From assembly GCA_022749755.1 (NCBI GenBank), contig CM040441.1, forward strand, positions 13,951,475-14,015,474: a DNA stretch of 64,000 bases, read 5' to 3'. The position numbers and the translations under genes are program-made. Source of the DNA: Azadirachta indica. Taxonomy: Eukaryota; Streptophyta; Magnoliopsida; Sapindales; Meliaceae. Every line of letters begins with the position of its first letter. The stretch's first letter is position 1. The notes beneath the pieces were generated by a model. The model ran no database searches. It was not told the DNA's origin and saw nothing but the letters and a program-made list of their open reading frames with translations. This document shows, one piece after another, positions 47,481 through 61,903 of this stretch.

Positions 47481-48620
47481 CTATGGCTTTATGAAGCATG
47501 AAAGACTATTTTTGGGGCTTATTCTGAGTTAGGACAAGATCAGAAAGGGTGTAGAATGCTGAACTCAGACTGTTACTTGCGCATTCATTTCTAGCTCGAA
47601 TACCAAATCACTTGGGTATCCTAACTCACCAAGGTTAATATTTTACCATGTCAACAATATATACAAAGCATACAAGTTATGACTATGTGAGATTAGCTGC
47701 TAATTAATCAGAGATGAAAACAATTATTAGTTGATTAATTAATTTTCTACTGAGTTGATACCCTTAGCACTGTGCATATAAAATATATGATAGTTGTTGA
47801 TGGTGTTATCAATTACACCTGCAAAATGGACAAGTCAGAGTACACTTGTTGATGTGCATGCAATTAAATTGACAAGTATTACTATTTTTTATTAATCAAT
47901 GGACGCATGCAATGTTAGTACGAATTATCCGCAATGAGATTAAAAAAATTCTTAAAACTTTCAATACAATTTCTTTTTGGATTCTGAACAAGGATTGTAT
48001 TTTATTATATACTTTTATTTGCGCAAGTAATATACCATTAACTTATTGGGACGGATCAGCAGCTCTATTATTTTACGCATATTTTTATATTATTTATAGA
48101 TGATTGGATATAAATATATCTAATGGTTAAGATTAAATATACTTATATATATAATTATGTATAATTAATATATATGTCTATTATATACATAATATATATA
48201 AATTTTTTTAAATTTATTACCTTCAAATTTTTTTTTTCAGATTTAAGTAACGTTTGTTTTTTTTTTTTTTTTTTTGTCTAAACTCTGAACATGAATAAAA
48301 TATGAATTTAACTGAAATCTAAATTTGAATTATATGTTTATTTTTTTTTTTATTTTAAAACATCTGTATTAAGTTATTTATTTTAACAAAATAAAAAATT
48401 TGAAAATTGATATTTTAACATATATATCCTTTTAAATAATATACTTATATTTATAATAATTTGATTATATTAGTATAATAATAGATAAAAAAATTAATAA
48501 ATTATATTAGTATATACATTATTTATTTATTTGATATATAATTTTTTTTTTTTAAAAAAATAATTTTAATTGATGATATAAATATCAATAAAAATTAAAT
48601 AAAAAAAAAATAACAAATTA

Positions 48621-49854
<1,234 letters not shown>

Positions 49855-51112
49855 ATGTATGCGAGGCGTCGGTGTATTAGGTCTTCGAGCCAGGGGGAAT
49901 TGAGTGTGTTCAGCCAGATTCGGCCAATTGAGTCGCCGGTGGGTTATTTGGAGATCAAGAAGCGTCCGGGTTTGGTCACCAATGGGAAGCCACGTGTGGA
50001 GCGGCAGCCGCCTCCTCGTCCGGTTGCCTGGACGTTAGGGTCACTTGAGACGGTAGATTTGCAATACAACAAGAAGGTCGATGATGGGTTTGGTGGGTTT
50101 CTTAAGGCTTGTTCTTTGTGCAAGAAGAAGTTGGAGGAGACTGCTGATGTTTTCATGTACGGGTAAGTGTTGTGTTCTTTACTTTACTTTGCCTTACAAT
50201 TGATTGATCTGTTGATCTGTTGATCTGTTATGTTATGTCTGGTTATATTTAGTTGTTTTACTCTGCGTTTGGATGCAGAGAAAGCTTAGGGAAATTAAAT
50301 AAACTATGATGAAATTTCAACACGCATCATCACTTCAATGGAGGATATTGTTATGGTTTTCGTATAAATACCCAATTGATAATTGATGAGATAAATTTGG
50401 AAGTTGTAATCTGTGACTTCTTTTTTATGTACTACAGTTTCTCTGTCATTTCTACATTAATTTCCTTAATTTAGCAAAAAATAGATAATTAGGGAACATT
50501 TTGAAGCATGAAGAAACAAGAATTGAATTTTGAAGCTGTGAGAAAATGTTTGATAAAATAGAAGAAGAATTTATGTCTTTCCCAATCATATATTTTCAAA
50601 AAAAACATGTTTTTTGGGTTTTATACTTTTTCTATTTTGGCTTATTTATCTTCGTTTCAAAACTGATTTCCATACTGAAAGGCACACAGCTAGCTGAAAA
50701 CAGATATGCTGAATAGGCTCCTAGGTGCTTTGCTCCTGAAATTACAATGCTACTAAAGTTTATACTTTCTACTGCAAAATTTTCAAACTTAACGCAGAAA
50801 ATATAAATTAGAAGCAACAATTTAAGAGGAAGAAGCAGATCTTATCTGCTTTGCCATTTATTTTTCATAAGAATGCCCTCAAATTGTTGCAATTTGGACT
50901 CTGATTGTCTGTGTTTGTGCAGCTTATACTGATTGTATAAATTATGCTTTTGCAGGTACCTATGTGCATTTTGCTCTCCTGAATGTCGAGATGATCAGAT
51001 TGCTCTGGATGGATTTGATAAAGAATTTTCTAAACAACCAACAGAAATGGGAATGGGTGGAATGGTGGCAACAAAAGCCAGGCAAGCATTTGGCACTAAA
51101 AGTTTTAAGTAG
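49855..51112 (+). CDS. FCS-like zinc finger (FLZ, DUF581) protein
   Basis: Exons 49855-50162 and 50956-51112 join in phase 2 to give 154 residues. The FLZ domain spans about residues 79-118: CSLC at 86-89, FMYGYLCAFCSPECR at about 100-114, giving C-x2-C and FCS-x2-C with the zinc ligands C86, C89, C109 and C113. The domain is split by the intron exactly before YLC, as in plant FLZ genes. The N-terminus is basic and Arg-rich, and the C-terminus is Gly/Met-rich. FLZ proteins are plant-specific adaptors that bind the SnRK1 energy-sensing kinase. The gene looks intact. Confidence 0.95.
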
Positions 51113-54100
51113 TTGACAGATAGTTCATTCGCTAATTGATCAGATTCAGAGCTGTTAGGTTTTTGCATTCAGCTTTGCTCTTCTACAAGGATAACTACAT
51201 CACACTGGATTTTTTCATGGTTGAAATGCAGATTTGTTCTCCAGAGTTAAGTGTTTGATTGGTTTCACAATAGATTTTATTCAGTTTTTCATTGATGCAA
51301 CTATTGAGATTTATGTTTTTGTCTATTTTGTGTGAAGCCAAAAAATGTGGATACGCATTAAACAGCCTTAATTCTGTTGATTGATTGTAAATGTGATTCA
51401 GAAAGGAAGGCCAAATAAAAGTAGGTTAGAACTTTTGGAAGGATTCAATTCCCGTGTGTTGTTTGCAATGGGAATAGTAGACAGGTTTTTGGATCTTCAT
51501 TTATGGTTATTACTTCATAAAGTTTCAGAATAACCTTAGTCTAATCTATGATTGTAACCGTAATCCTAATTTTAATCCTATGATAAGGATGATAAGGCAA
51601 ACAAATAAGTTTCATCATCAACCATAAAGACAGTACCTTTTTATTAGTTATATAATGGATAAAGTATTCCCTTTGTTTGTGAAGAAATTTTGGAAAAGAG
51701 AAACTGCCAAAAGCACTAAGGCTGTGTCTCCTATGTGAGGACAGAGTAAACAGTTTTTGTCTTTTAGACTTGGGAAGAAGAGAATAAGACTACACCATTG
51801 CTATGGTCTGGGTTGCAGAGACAGAAAGCACAAGCCATGGCCTTTTTTACCATTTATCTAGGCAATGTTGCTTTCACTTCTCACTAATAAAAGGCTACTC
51901 ATAATGTTGGTAGCTCTAATATTGATGGGCAGGAAAGTAATCAGGATTTGAAAGCTAGTGCCCTGAATAGAAAATGAAACAACCACATACGTGCTTGTGT
52001 CTTTGTTCTCATTTTTCATTTGTCGATAATTTGGTTTTCCAGTTCATTTCACTTCATTTTAATTTCGTGTTTCATTCAGTTCTTTATGAATCCAGAAGGT
52101 AGTGAGGTAAACAAACAGCAAATTTGAATGCGGAAATTAGAAAAGGAAATAGTCTAAAGCTCGTGACTTTCCAATTTCCATGGTAACTGACAGATGGGTA
52201 AACTATCTTGTGTTTTCAATTTTTTTGTTCACCTGAGGTCATCACTTGAAAAAGAAGGGCCAAGCTTCTACTTTAATCAGTAAAGCAGGAGCTGTAAAAA
52301 ACAGAGCATGCCTCTGTTATGAACTCTCCTGTCTTTGCACTGTGTACCCACCGACAAAATAACCACCTCTTCTTTTTCACGAAATCTTGAGAAGAATTCA
52401 GAATGATACCACTTGCCCTGTTTAATCATTCTTTGATTGATAATTTATCTGTTGTTTATAATAACAATATTTCAGCCCTCCCATAAATTGCGAATGAAAG
52501 TATGTTTAATTCTAAAAAAGGGGTGGAACAAGAGATTTGGAGTTCTAATTCTGCTGAATCCAGCATTGCGGAGGTTTTAGTTTACTTGCACGTAAACTTC
52601 AAAAATTAAAATAAAAAATGAACAGAAGCCAAGAATTGTTTCCACCTGTTATTTGAGCAAGTACAGCGTACCAGAGGCATTTTATGAGTAGAGCATGATA
52701 AAATAGTCATGATATAACGGATCAAAGTCAAAGATAATGACATTGTCGATGAATAGTTACAGCAGAACCAAGAAAAGAAAAAGCACAGAGACACCAAGCT
52801 TTTTCGATTGGTGCACAGCAGCTAGTCTCAAATCTCAATCACTCGTCAGGATTTAGTTCTTTTGAAGGCATTCACGCCTGCAACAGGGGACCAATTACGA
52901 AGGCATGTAGGAACAAGCTAGTCAACGTCCGTTGAACTTGAATCAAAAGTGGAACAGAACAACTTGGTGTTGTCAATTTTTGCACCTCTGAATTCAGTAA
53001 GTTATGTCTTCCATTTTAGTTGGGACCTATCTGAGCTTAGTAGAATCCAAAAACGTTTATTGATTCTATTCTGCTCTATTATTGATTGGAGAAATGACGA
53101 CGAATTTCTAGTATGGTTAAAATATATTTGTTTGATCTACTTTGATGATCCTTTTTGCAGAAGCTGCAATAATAGATAGCAAATGAGCGCTAGCGACTAT
53201 ATATATTCAACTACGAGATTCTAGGGAAAATCCAGGTTAAGATGAAAACTTCTGCGTATTGCTCAACTTATGCTTTCGAGTTGTGTCTTAAAATATAGAT
53301 TTTTCTATTTTTGGTTGATATCAATTTATTTTTCACATGCTTGAACCTCCTCCTAGTTCTGCTACTGATTATGGATATCAGTATCCAACTTCAGTGATCT
53401 TGTTAAAGCGTTTTAATATTGAACCCCCATAGAGGGTCATTTCTTGGTTAACTATTTAACCCAAAGGTCAGCCAGTTTTCCCAGGAGGGTTTTATACGAG
53501 AAGCCTAGTTTAAGCTCCCCTAAGAGCATATAAGAGCTTAACGATTTTATCCTTTCTTTTAATAAATTTGCATTTTTAAAATTGTACTTCCTTCTCCACT
53601 ACTTCAGAATTGCAGATATGGAAGAGTTGCAAGAAACTACGGCAGCCTTATCCCTTATCCCGAGTAGGGTAGTTTTTGCTTTAGAAAAAGGCCCTTAAAT
53701 TAAACACCGTTGCGTGCTTTAGCGAAAGAGCCAGAGACAGTCTAGATCCATTTGGTCCCATAGCCTTGATCGAAACTTAAAAGCAAATAACAAAATTATA
53801 TAATGGCCTTATTAGTAGCTTTCAAATGCTGGTTTATCTGGGCACTTTTAATTTTTTTTTTTTTTTGGTTAGTTTTTTTATTGTATTTGTCCGTGTGGGA
53901 GAGAGAGAGGAGTAACTTTCGCATCGTCATGGATTAAGATGAAGCTAGTGGAAGAAGGATTTATGACCTTTTTGTTCTGAAGCCAACCTGCGATGTCATG
54001 TTTTGTTCTCATGATGTTTAGCTAACCCCAATAAAAAAATTAAAAAAAAAAAAAAACTAATAATAATAATAATAATAAAAGAAAAGAGTTTCAGAACCAA

Positions 54101-55863
54101 GAAAATCATGCTTCCTTTGTTCCCGTGAAGTTTATTAATGCATGCGAGAGAAAGTTCACTCCTCATGCATCAATAAACGTGCACATACCCCTTACCAATT
54201 ATAGCTCTTGAAAGGCATAAATCAGTCCCATTTTCACTCATGGTTTTGCTTTCTTTAATTCTGCCACACCATCTCTGCTTTCACTGTTTTCTTTCTCTGT
54301 GGCGTGGCCCATGAAAGATAGAAAAGCAATTAACAATAATCTCATGCAACAGCAAAAGACAAATAATGAGAATACAGAATACTCTCCAAAAGAGGAGCCT
54401 CTAAATCATGGCTTCCAAATATGCCTGCAAAATCTGTAAATTCCGTCTTGTGCTTTTCTAGTTTGTTATTCACACCAGAGTAAAAAGGAAAAGCATATGG
54501 CAGTAAACAGGTGAAATTATCAAGAAAACTGACTTCTTCAGTAAAATCATTATCATTAGCAGCAACAGAGAGAGAGAGAGACAAGAGGCATTCTGATTTC
54601 AATCATAAACTGCAATTTTTTTTTCATATATATTTTTTTATCACTTTGGTAATTGAGTATCCATGGAATCTTTACTACTTTCACTTTGCATCATTTAAAA
54701 CAAAAAGTAAATACACAAATGATTAAATTGACCCTTTCATCTTCCTTCGGTCATCAGAAATATGTCCTAAACTAACAAAAGAATCATGAACAAAATAATA
54801 ATCCTCATCTACCCACTTAGCTTCTAAAGTGTGAGTTCATCCTGCAAAACAGAAAAGCTTGATCATTATAAGTTGGGCAAGTTATCATTAACTTAAATTA
54901 AAGATAACCACTAATTTTCAAAAACAAAATACCTATTCATTGTGCCGGACTGCCCAGGCCAGTACGGCAAAACTTTTGAATGCCATGAAGGTAGGTGTTG
55001 GTTAATCTGCTAACTATAAATGATGATCAAAGGTACAGTCAGTTGGCTATCTGTGGAGTTAGTCATCCATTCAAGTTACAAAATTTACACCTGATCAAAG
55101 AAAAGTAAAGATAAGATTAGGCAAAGAAAACAAAACCTAGCAAATCACAAAAAAGTTAAGAGAAAGATGGCTGGCTGACCAACCTTTTTTGGTTAGTGGG
55201 CAATGGAATGTCTCCATCACCCTTCTCAAGGATGAAGTTCTTTGAAGTGATTCCCACCTGCAAATGGGGACCAAACTCTACATGAGTATGGGAACAAGCA
55301 AAAAATCTTCTCAAGATAACTTATAAAGGGAAAATTGAAATGTAAAATACAAAAGATAGAGACAATACATGCTTAAATAGATATCCTGTCTTGGGCTGGC
55401 AGGCTGGGTTTTGATATAGACTTGCATAATCCATGTGCTAAATAACTTGAACAGGCATGGTTTAGTTTGTTATGAAAAACGAGGTAGGTAATTCTTCCAT
55501 GTTCAAGATTTATAAAATATAAAGTGCTCAGCCCGAGGACCACTATGATTAAGGACTTCCATGACAACTCATAAGTGTACATGAAGCAGGTAAACCAACT
55601 AAAGTAAATAAAAAGCTTAATGGGGTTTTTACCTGATTGATTGAGGATGCTAGCATATCTGATATGCAGAAAGACATTGAAATTTCTTCCAAAGATATTT
55701 ACAGCCTGGGCACAATTGAACAGCACAAGTAATTTCAAGTTAGGATAGGCATTTGGATTATTTCTTCACAGGATAGCTTAAAGTGCAATGATAGCATTGC
55801 AAGCCTAACTCTCCTTATTTTGTATAGAAGAGAGGGACAATACCTTGATGTGGGACACATCAC
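51113..55863. other. Long spacer between FLZ and 5-phosphatase genes
   Basis: This 4.75-kb stretch holds the FLZ 3' UTR at the start and perhaps untranslated 3' sequence of the 5-phosphatase at the end. Open frames near 52606, 52949, 54342 and 55373 show no domain. An (AAT)n run lies near 54058-54078. No gene was recognised. Confidence 0.55.
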
Positions 55864-58800
55864 TTAAAAAAAGTTTAGTTCAGTATAGCCATGTGAGTAT
55901 GGCAAAAGCTCCTCCACCTCAATTCTGGAACTAGTGTAACTCATGCTCTTCTTCAGTCGGTTATGACTTGACTCAACCTCAGCCCAAAATATACCATAAA
56001 CTGGTCTATGATCAGAGAACCTAGACTCCCCGCGTACATAAGATAATTGGTGAAGGCCTTCTCCATACCACAAAATTCGATCGCACCTTAAACAAGCAAA
56101 ATTAGTTATATTAGCACTGTAACTAGTGAACATTCATAAAATATGCCCACACATGTGCCACCTACTCTTTATGTTGAATTTTTTTTCACTACGTATCATC
56201 AGTCTATAGCTATGTTCTCTTTTTACAGTATGTTCTGTTTTTACAGTATGTTCTCAAGCATTTCTGTAGGAGATGTGTTCTTACCAAGCTGGTGTCCTCC
56301 GTTTCTCCTTCGGGTGCATATCATCCCCTGCATATCTGTCTGAATTAGTAGAATACTTGTAAGTAGGTGGGAAATAAATCTTTCCTTCATTCCAACCCAT
56401 GAAAACACGACCCTGTCTCTGCTCTATCCGTAACTGCAAGAAAACCATCAATAAGTGATCTAAGCGATTAAGCAGTAATCTTAAAAGGAAAAACGAAATG
56501 GACAGAGTTCAGGGAAAGGTTTGTAAACAAACCTGATCATTTTCTAGCAGTGCCCTCCAATTTTGCATCTCAACCAGTGCCTTGGCAGATCGGTACGAGA
56601 GTGCAATACGATAATTCAAGTCCCCAAGCCAAATTACTCGACTGTAACAAAATGTATAGATTTAGAGATTTGAAACGAAATGCATTAAAACAGTGTTATT
56701 AATGAAGAAGTCGTGAGCTGCCAGGAAATCCAATCTACACAGATTTATTTATAAGATCTCAATATATCAAGTTTGGAATCATTTATATAAATCAATTGAT
56801 GTCCGAGGTGAAGCAATTTTATCACCATGCCATTCACAGATTCTCTAATCTCTTAAAGGTTTTCTTTTTCTTTCATTTTTCACACATTAAAAGTATGTGA
56901 GTAAATGCTTATAGGTGGTTGCTAAAAACAGGAACATACTCATGCTGAAGAATTGTTTCCGGTGACTTTTCATCACCCGCACTATTAACTCGGGGAAACC
57001 TTGTCTTTCTCAGGATCTCCATTACATCAGCATTCCTCCTTAGCTGATCACCCTCCTTCTGTCCAGAGGTTAAGTGACTGCAGATAAAGCAAAAGCTTGT
57101 TTGGTGCACTAACATGCTGACTGCAATAGATCCCTGCCAAATCAAGTGGTGAAGTTAACTATAAGTGGTTCTTATTATGCAGGGAAATTACCCAAGTACA
57201 TGGAAAAACAAATGAAACCAAGCTACCATGATTTACTGAAGAAATACCTTATTTCCTAGGTAACCCATCAGTCCTCTGCCAACACATGAAACTTTCATGT
57301 TTTTAACATGATCTCTCAACTCACTCCTCACCCATATTGTTAGAAATATGCCAACCATTTGCTTACTGGCAACTAGGCAATACTTTGAATTCCCTGGCAT
57401 CCTATAACCATGGTCCATGGATGCAGAACCAGTGTAGGACATTGGTGAGTATAACACAGTACTCGGTGAATCCCCCGGCCCATTATCATCATCAGACGAA
57501 CCCCATCTTGAGTAATCACTAGGCCTTGAGTAATCACTAGGTCTTGAGTAATCACTAGGCCTGTGACCCCATCTAAAATTGGCGTCATAGTCACTTTGCC
57601 TATGACCAAATATCACCCTATCACAGACACTAAATCTTCGATCAAGTCTTGGTTGTGGAATAGACAGGTCATTGTCCATTTTCCAGCTATGAGTTGTCTG
57701 AAATGACCGACGATGGAAGAAAGATGAGTTCTTCCGTCTAGTCGATCCCTCAAAATCTGCATCCATCTCTACTATTGGCTCAGGAATGGGTGACGGGGTA
57801 TAGCAAGCACTACCGCCACCAGTTCCAGGAAGATTATTAAGAGTCTTTCGAACGAGAGCCAGCCATTTTTTGGCAGGGCCATTGTCTTCTGCCCCCAGCA
57901 CATTACCAGCATTTAGAGGAACTATCTCTTGAAATCTGAAATAAACATGGAACGGAAATGCTCTTATGAATAATGGGTTATTTGCAGAGTCCGGTTGGAA
58001 AAGATGCGAGCAAAAATAAGGGATTTTTACCCCAAGACATAAATATCTGCAGGCGGTGAGGCATGAAGCCAATCATCGAGACTCAAGTTATTTGGTGGCG
58101 ATCTTCCAGCTACATTCCACGTAGCAACAAAAACACTGCCTCAAAATTGAGAAGGAAGAGGAATTAGTATTAATAGATGGCAGACACATGCATATGATAG
58201 CAAAAGCAATATTTGTGAGAAAAATTAGAATTTTGATTTGTAAAGAAGATACCTATAGTTCTGCACATCTATTATTCGAGGATGGTCAAGATTCATTCTC
58301 CCCCGCCGAACTGGCTCACCATTTTTGCTAAATTTCTCTGCATCAATGAGGACAAAAAATTAGAAAATAACGAACTCGAAGAAGTCAAAAATATCAAGCC
58401 GCAAAGACATTTTCTAAAGAAAACTGCCAAATTTTGTTGGTGTTATGATACTGAACCTGTTTTACTCTTTTTTATTGTGGAAGGCTCCCTCTCTGAGAAG
58501 CTTGTCCTGTATTCCACTTGCTCACCTCCTGAAGAGAGAAATCATTGCTAATGCATCAGTAGTAAGCACAAAACGCAAACTATTCAAGACATGTATGAAG
58601 AAACTGAAAAGGAAGAAGAAGATTGATATGTCTGTATTGAATTAGTTCTTCATAGAGACACTATGTTAAATGAAAGAAAAAGGAAAGAGAAAGAAAAAGA
58701 AAGAGAGACAGAGTATGTTCTGGACCAGCAAATGCAAAATAGAGGGAATATACACTTATGCTTTGTTTGGTTGCTGAGAAATTGTGAGAAAAAGGAAAGA

Positions 58801-59277
58801 ATATAAAACGTTGAATCTTTGAGGGATTCCAGGACCATAAGCATCTGCTTAACACAGCATAAGTCAACTATCTAACTTGATTATCTGAATAATTGAATTT
58901 CTGAAAATCAAACACCTGGAAGTATCAAGCTCAAGAGTAAGTACATTTCCCAGCAACCAACCAGATTCCCTAATTACACAATCATCTGAAAAGACCAAAG
59001 AAACAAAAGGAATAGACACCTCCACAAACAGGATCATCAGCTTGAAATTCCTCAGTTTTGCTCTTGATATTGAACCACTTTCTGACCATTTTCTTGGACC
59101 AAGAGAGCTTCACCAAATATGAGAAAGAGAAAAAACATCAGCAAACAATCTCCACAGTTGCTACATAAATTGACAACCAAAAACAGGAGACAACTTATCT
59201 CCATTAGCCATTTCAATGCAAAAGAAAATGAAAGAGATCATAAAAACCTTGCTTTTCTTAGAGTTCTCATCTCTCAT
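55864..59277 (-). CDS. Type I inositol polyphosphate 5-phosphatase (IP5P4-like)
   Basis: Ten exons give 580 residues: 59277-59248, 59107-59020, 58528-58457, 58337-58253, 58135-58031, 57935-57248, 57133-56940, 56641-56533, 56433-56285 and 56086-55864. Every junction is GT/AG and in frame. The start [10 protein letters not shown] and the following [20 protein letters not shown] are typical of Arabidopsis At3g63240-type proteins. Catalytic features are [12 protein letters not shown] (exon 5), [11 protein letters not shown] (exon 6), WLGDLNYR at about 425-432 and PAWCDRILW at about 505-513. The enzyme removes the 5-phosphate from inositol phosphates and phosphoinositides, limiting IP3 signalling and PI(4,5)P2. 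Residues 252-270 form a PSDYSR repeat. All catalytic motifs are present, so it should be active. A (GA)n tract lies in its presumed 5' leader. Confidence 0.95.
57508..57563 (-). repeat. 18-bp coding minisatellite (PSDYSR repeats)
   Basis: About three tandem 18-bp units encode RPSDYS repeats in exon 6 of the 5-phosphatase. The units differ at one or two positions. They lie between the two halves of the catalytic domain. Confidence 0.88.
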
Positions 59278-59752
59278 TTTTTCACTTCTACTTCATATAC
59301 AGCTCTCTCTTCTTTTCACCGTTTCCCAATTCCAAGCTGGTTTAGAATCAGCAAGAATATCATAAATTCAAGGGGATTCTCATTCCCCAAGATTCTGAAA
59401 CTTTCACTGTAAAAACAAGTTTAGTATCTCTGAAAGGCACCCCAATTACAAAATAAGCTGCGGAAACTCAAACAAAGATAGGAAGCAGCAGGTGGGTGAC
59501 CCCTTGTTTTGCTCTTCTAGTGATATTTTGTATACGAAACGCTAGAGTTAACAACAAAGAAGCAAGAACCCAGAAAAATATGAGCACAAAGACAGTTGAA
59601 AGAGAAAGAAAGACAGAGACTTGAATGCGTGAAAATGAGACGAAAGATTCTTGAAGTAGAACAAGACAATGCGGCTGACATACAGGGAAACGGAGGGAGA
59701 GGGCAATAAAGAGAAAGTTTCTAAGAGAGAGAAATCGTATGAGCTTGCTTCT

Positions 59753-59785
<33 letters not shown>

Positions 59786-61870
59786 GCTCTTTGTTTCAAC
59801 AAAGAGCAAAGCAAAGCTTAAGCCTCGTTCTTAGTAAACAGCAAAGTATCGAATTTGAACAGAATAAAGTGCAGGGAGAGACGTAGACTCGGTCTTATAG
59901 GGCTTTTCTTTTTCTTGGTTTTGTTTTGTTTTTCCCTTTTAATATTTACTGCAAATATATGAAGGGCAGGGTCGTTTAGAAGCATTATAGAAGATGAAAC
60001 GACATGGGAGTGGGGTGAGTTGCCCGCGGTCAGCAAAGTGGTAGAGGGGGAGATCTAGTGAGCAGTGTTGGGAAGCTGTACATAATGTTTCCCGTTTCTG
60101 GTCTTCCATCCATCAAAGCAAAAGCAGTTAAAGAAGGAAAAAGATAAAGCGAATGTTAGCATTTGTCTAGCGGTACTATATTTTCTTGCTGTTACTCTCT
60201 CTCTCATTCTCTTTTTATTTTTTTAATTTTTGATTTTATTCTTTTCTTGGGCAAAGAAAATTTGGAGATGGTATTGTGTATCCACGAAGGAATTCTACTT
60301 CTATATTTGGAAAATACAAACAAAAATAACATGAACGAAAAAGCCTAACAATTAAATTTATTCAAATTTGTGGCTATATATGAGATTGAGAAACGTAACA
60401 ATACGTCACATTTTCTAAGTGTTATTCTCCTAGAATCTCTGTGAAATAATAGTCACAAGATTATGTATACAATGATCTCATACTTAATACAATAAATTTA
60501 GGATCTATATTTTAATGTGGTGCCTAACTTTGATATTAATCTATAAAATAGAACTCATCTTTCAAATATTTATATGCCTATTACTATGTATATTCTTTTA
60601 GCCCATGTGAAAATTAGGTATATAACAAAAATAAACTCAAATGTTTTAAATTCAACTACAACCTAAGTTGTGTTTGAACTAAACTTTAAACATTAGTTGT
60701 ATTAATATATAAAATTTAAAAAAAAAAAAAAAATTGGTGGTAATGTTGTCTTCTCAAGAATTTCATTTTAGTGTTATTTTGATTTATTCAAATTTTCTTC
60801 GTTTTATTCTGGGTAATATTGAGCATTAATGTGTATATTTATAGACAGTGTGCGAAGGAATATAGGGCATCTTAAGGTGTTGAGCAATTTGGTGATTCTT
60901 ATGGCTCAATCTAGGCTTTGTGTCTTTAGAAAACAAGGCAGTTGTCCCAAATTTTGGGTGTTGGCTTTTTTTTTAATTTGTGCCTCCCTCACAACTTTAA
61001 TTAGGCCTCCTAGAATCTACCGTCTTTCAAATTATAGGCACATTACTATGTATGGGGCTGGTGAGACTAGTTTCTATGTCTTAGGTGCCCTTTTCCTAGG
61101 GCTATTGTCCTTCATTCAATGATGAAAAGATCCTGTTTTGGCTTCGAATCTTGTGGCCCCCCGGCCTCCGCCGCCCATGGTGCTTGATCTGGACTCCCCA
61201 AAGTTTGAAATTAATGTTGACCGACTGAGTTGTCTCATATATATTTGGCTTCTTGTCAATGCTAATCATTGTTAGGGCTAAACCTTTGTTTATGGGCAGG
61301 TTTTATATGTTTTTATGGGCAATTAGTTTATTGAGTTGACGGCGGAAAATTCCAAGTTGGGAGGCACCCCACACCCACAATTGCAGATGTATATCCAGCA
61401 TCCATCCTCCTCTTTACAACTTCATAAACCACTAACCCCCAATTTAAGTGCAGCCAGCTCTCGTACTTCCTTAGTCAATAATCACCTCTGGTCCCTATTA
61501 GAGATAGATTAAGATTTTGTTTAAAGTTGTCGTCGCTGTCTTCTTATCAAAAATATATGCTAAGCTCCCAAGTGTGCCATTTTATTCCTCTCAAATAAAT
61601 TCCCATTCCATTTTAAAACTTTAATTTAATTGAAAATCATAGTTTTTTTTTATAAATATTATATAAAAAAAAAAAAAAAACTCAAATCCTATAAAATTTA
61701 CTATAAGTAAAGTTTGAATTTCGAATTTTTTATACCACCTCAAGAAATAATTTTACCGATTGAATCAAACAGTATCATATTTTGGATAATTTTTGATATA
61801 ATGAAATGGAAATTGATGTTGACAAATTGGTTGCTGCCATTAGACTTTTCATTCAAGCTGTGAAATTGGA

Positions 61871-61903
<33 letters not shown>

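Noticed and set aside
52949..53179. 76-codon frame in the FLZ to 5-phosphatase spacer
   Set aside because: No recognisable domain, no matching exons and AT-rich codon content.
57508..57563. Short regular repeats that could suggest a CRISPR-like array
   Set aside because: Units abut without spacers, encode PSDYSR in frame and lie in a plant exon.
60829..61122. 97-codon open frame with hydrophobic segments
   Set aside because: No domain, no splice context and no family resemblance. The hydrophobic look comes from T-rich DNA.
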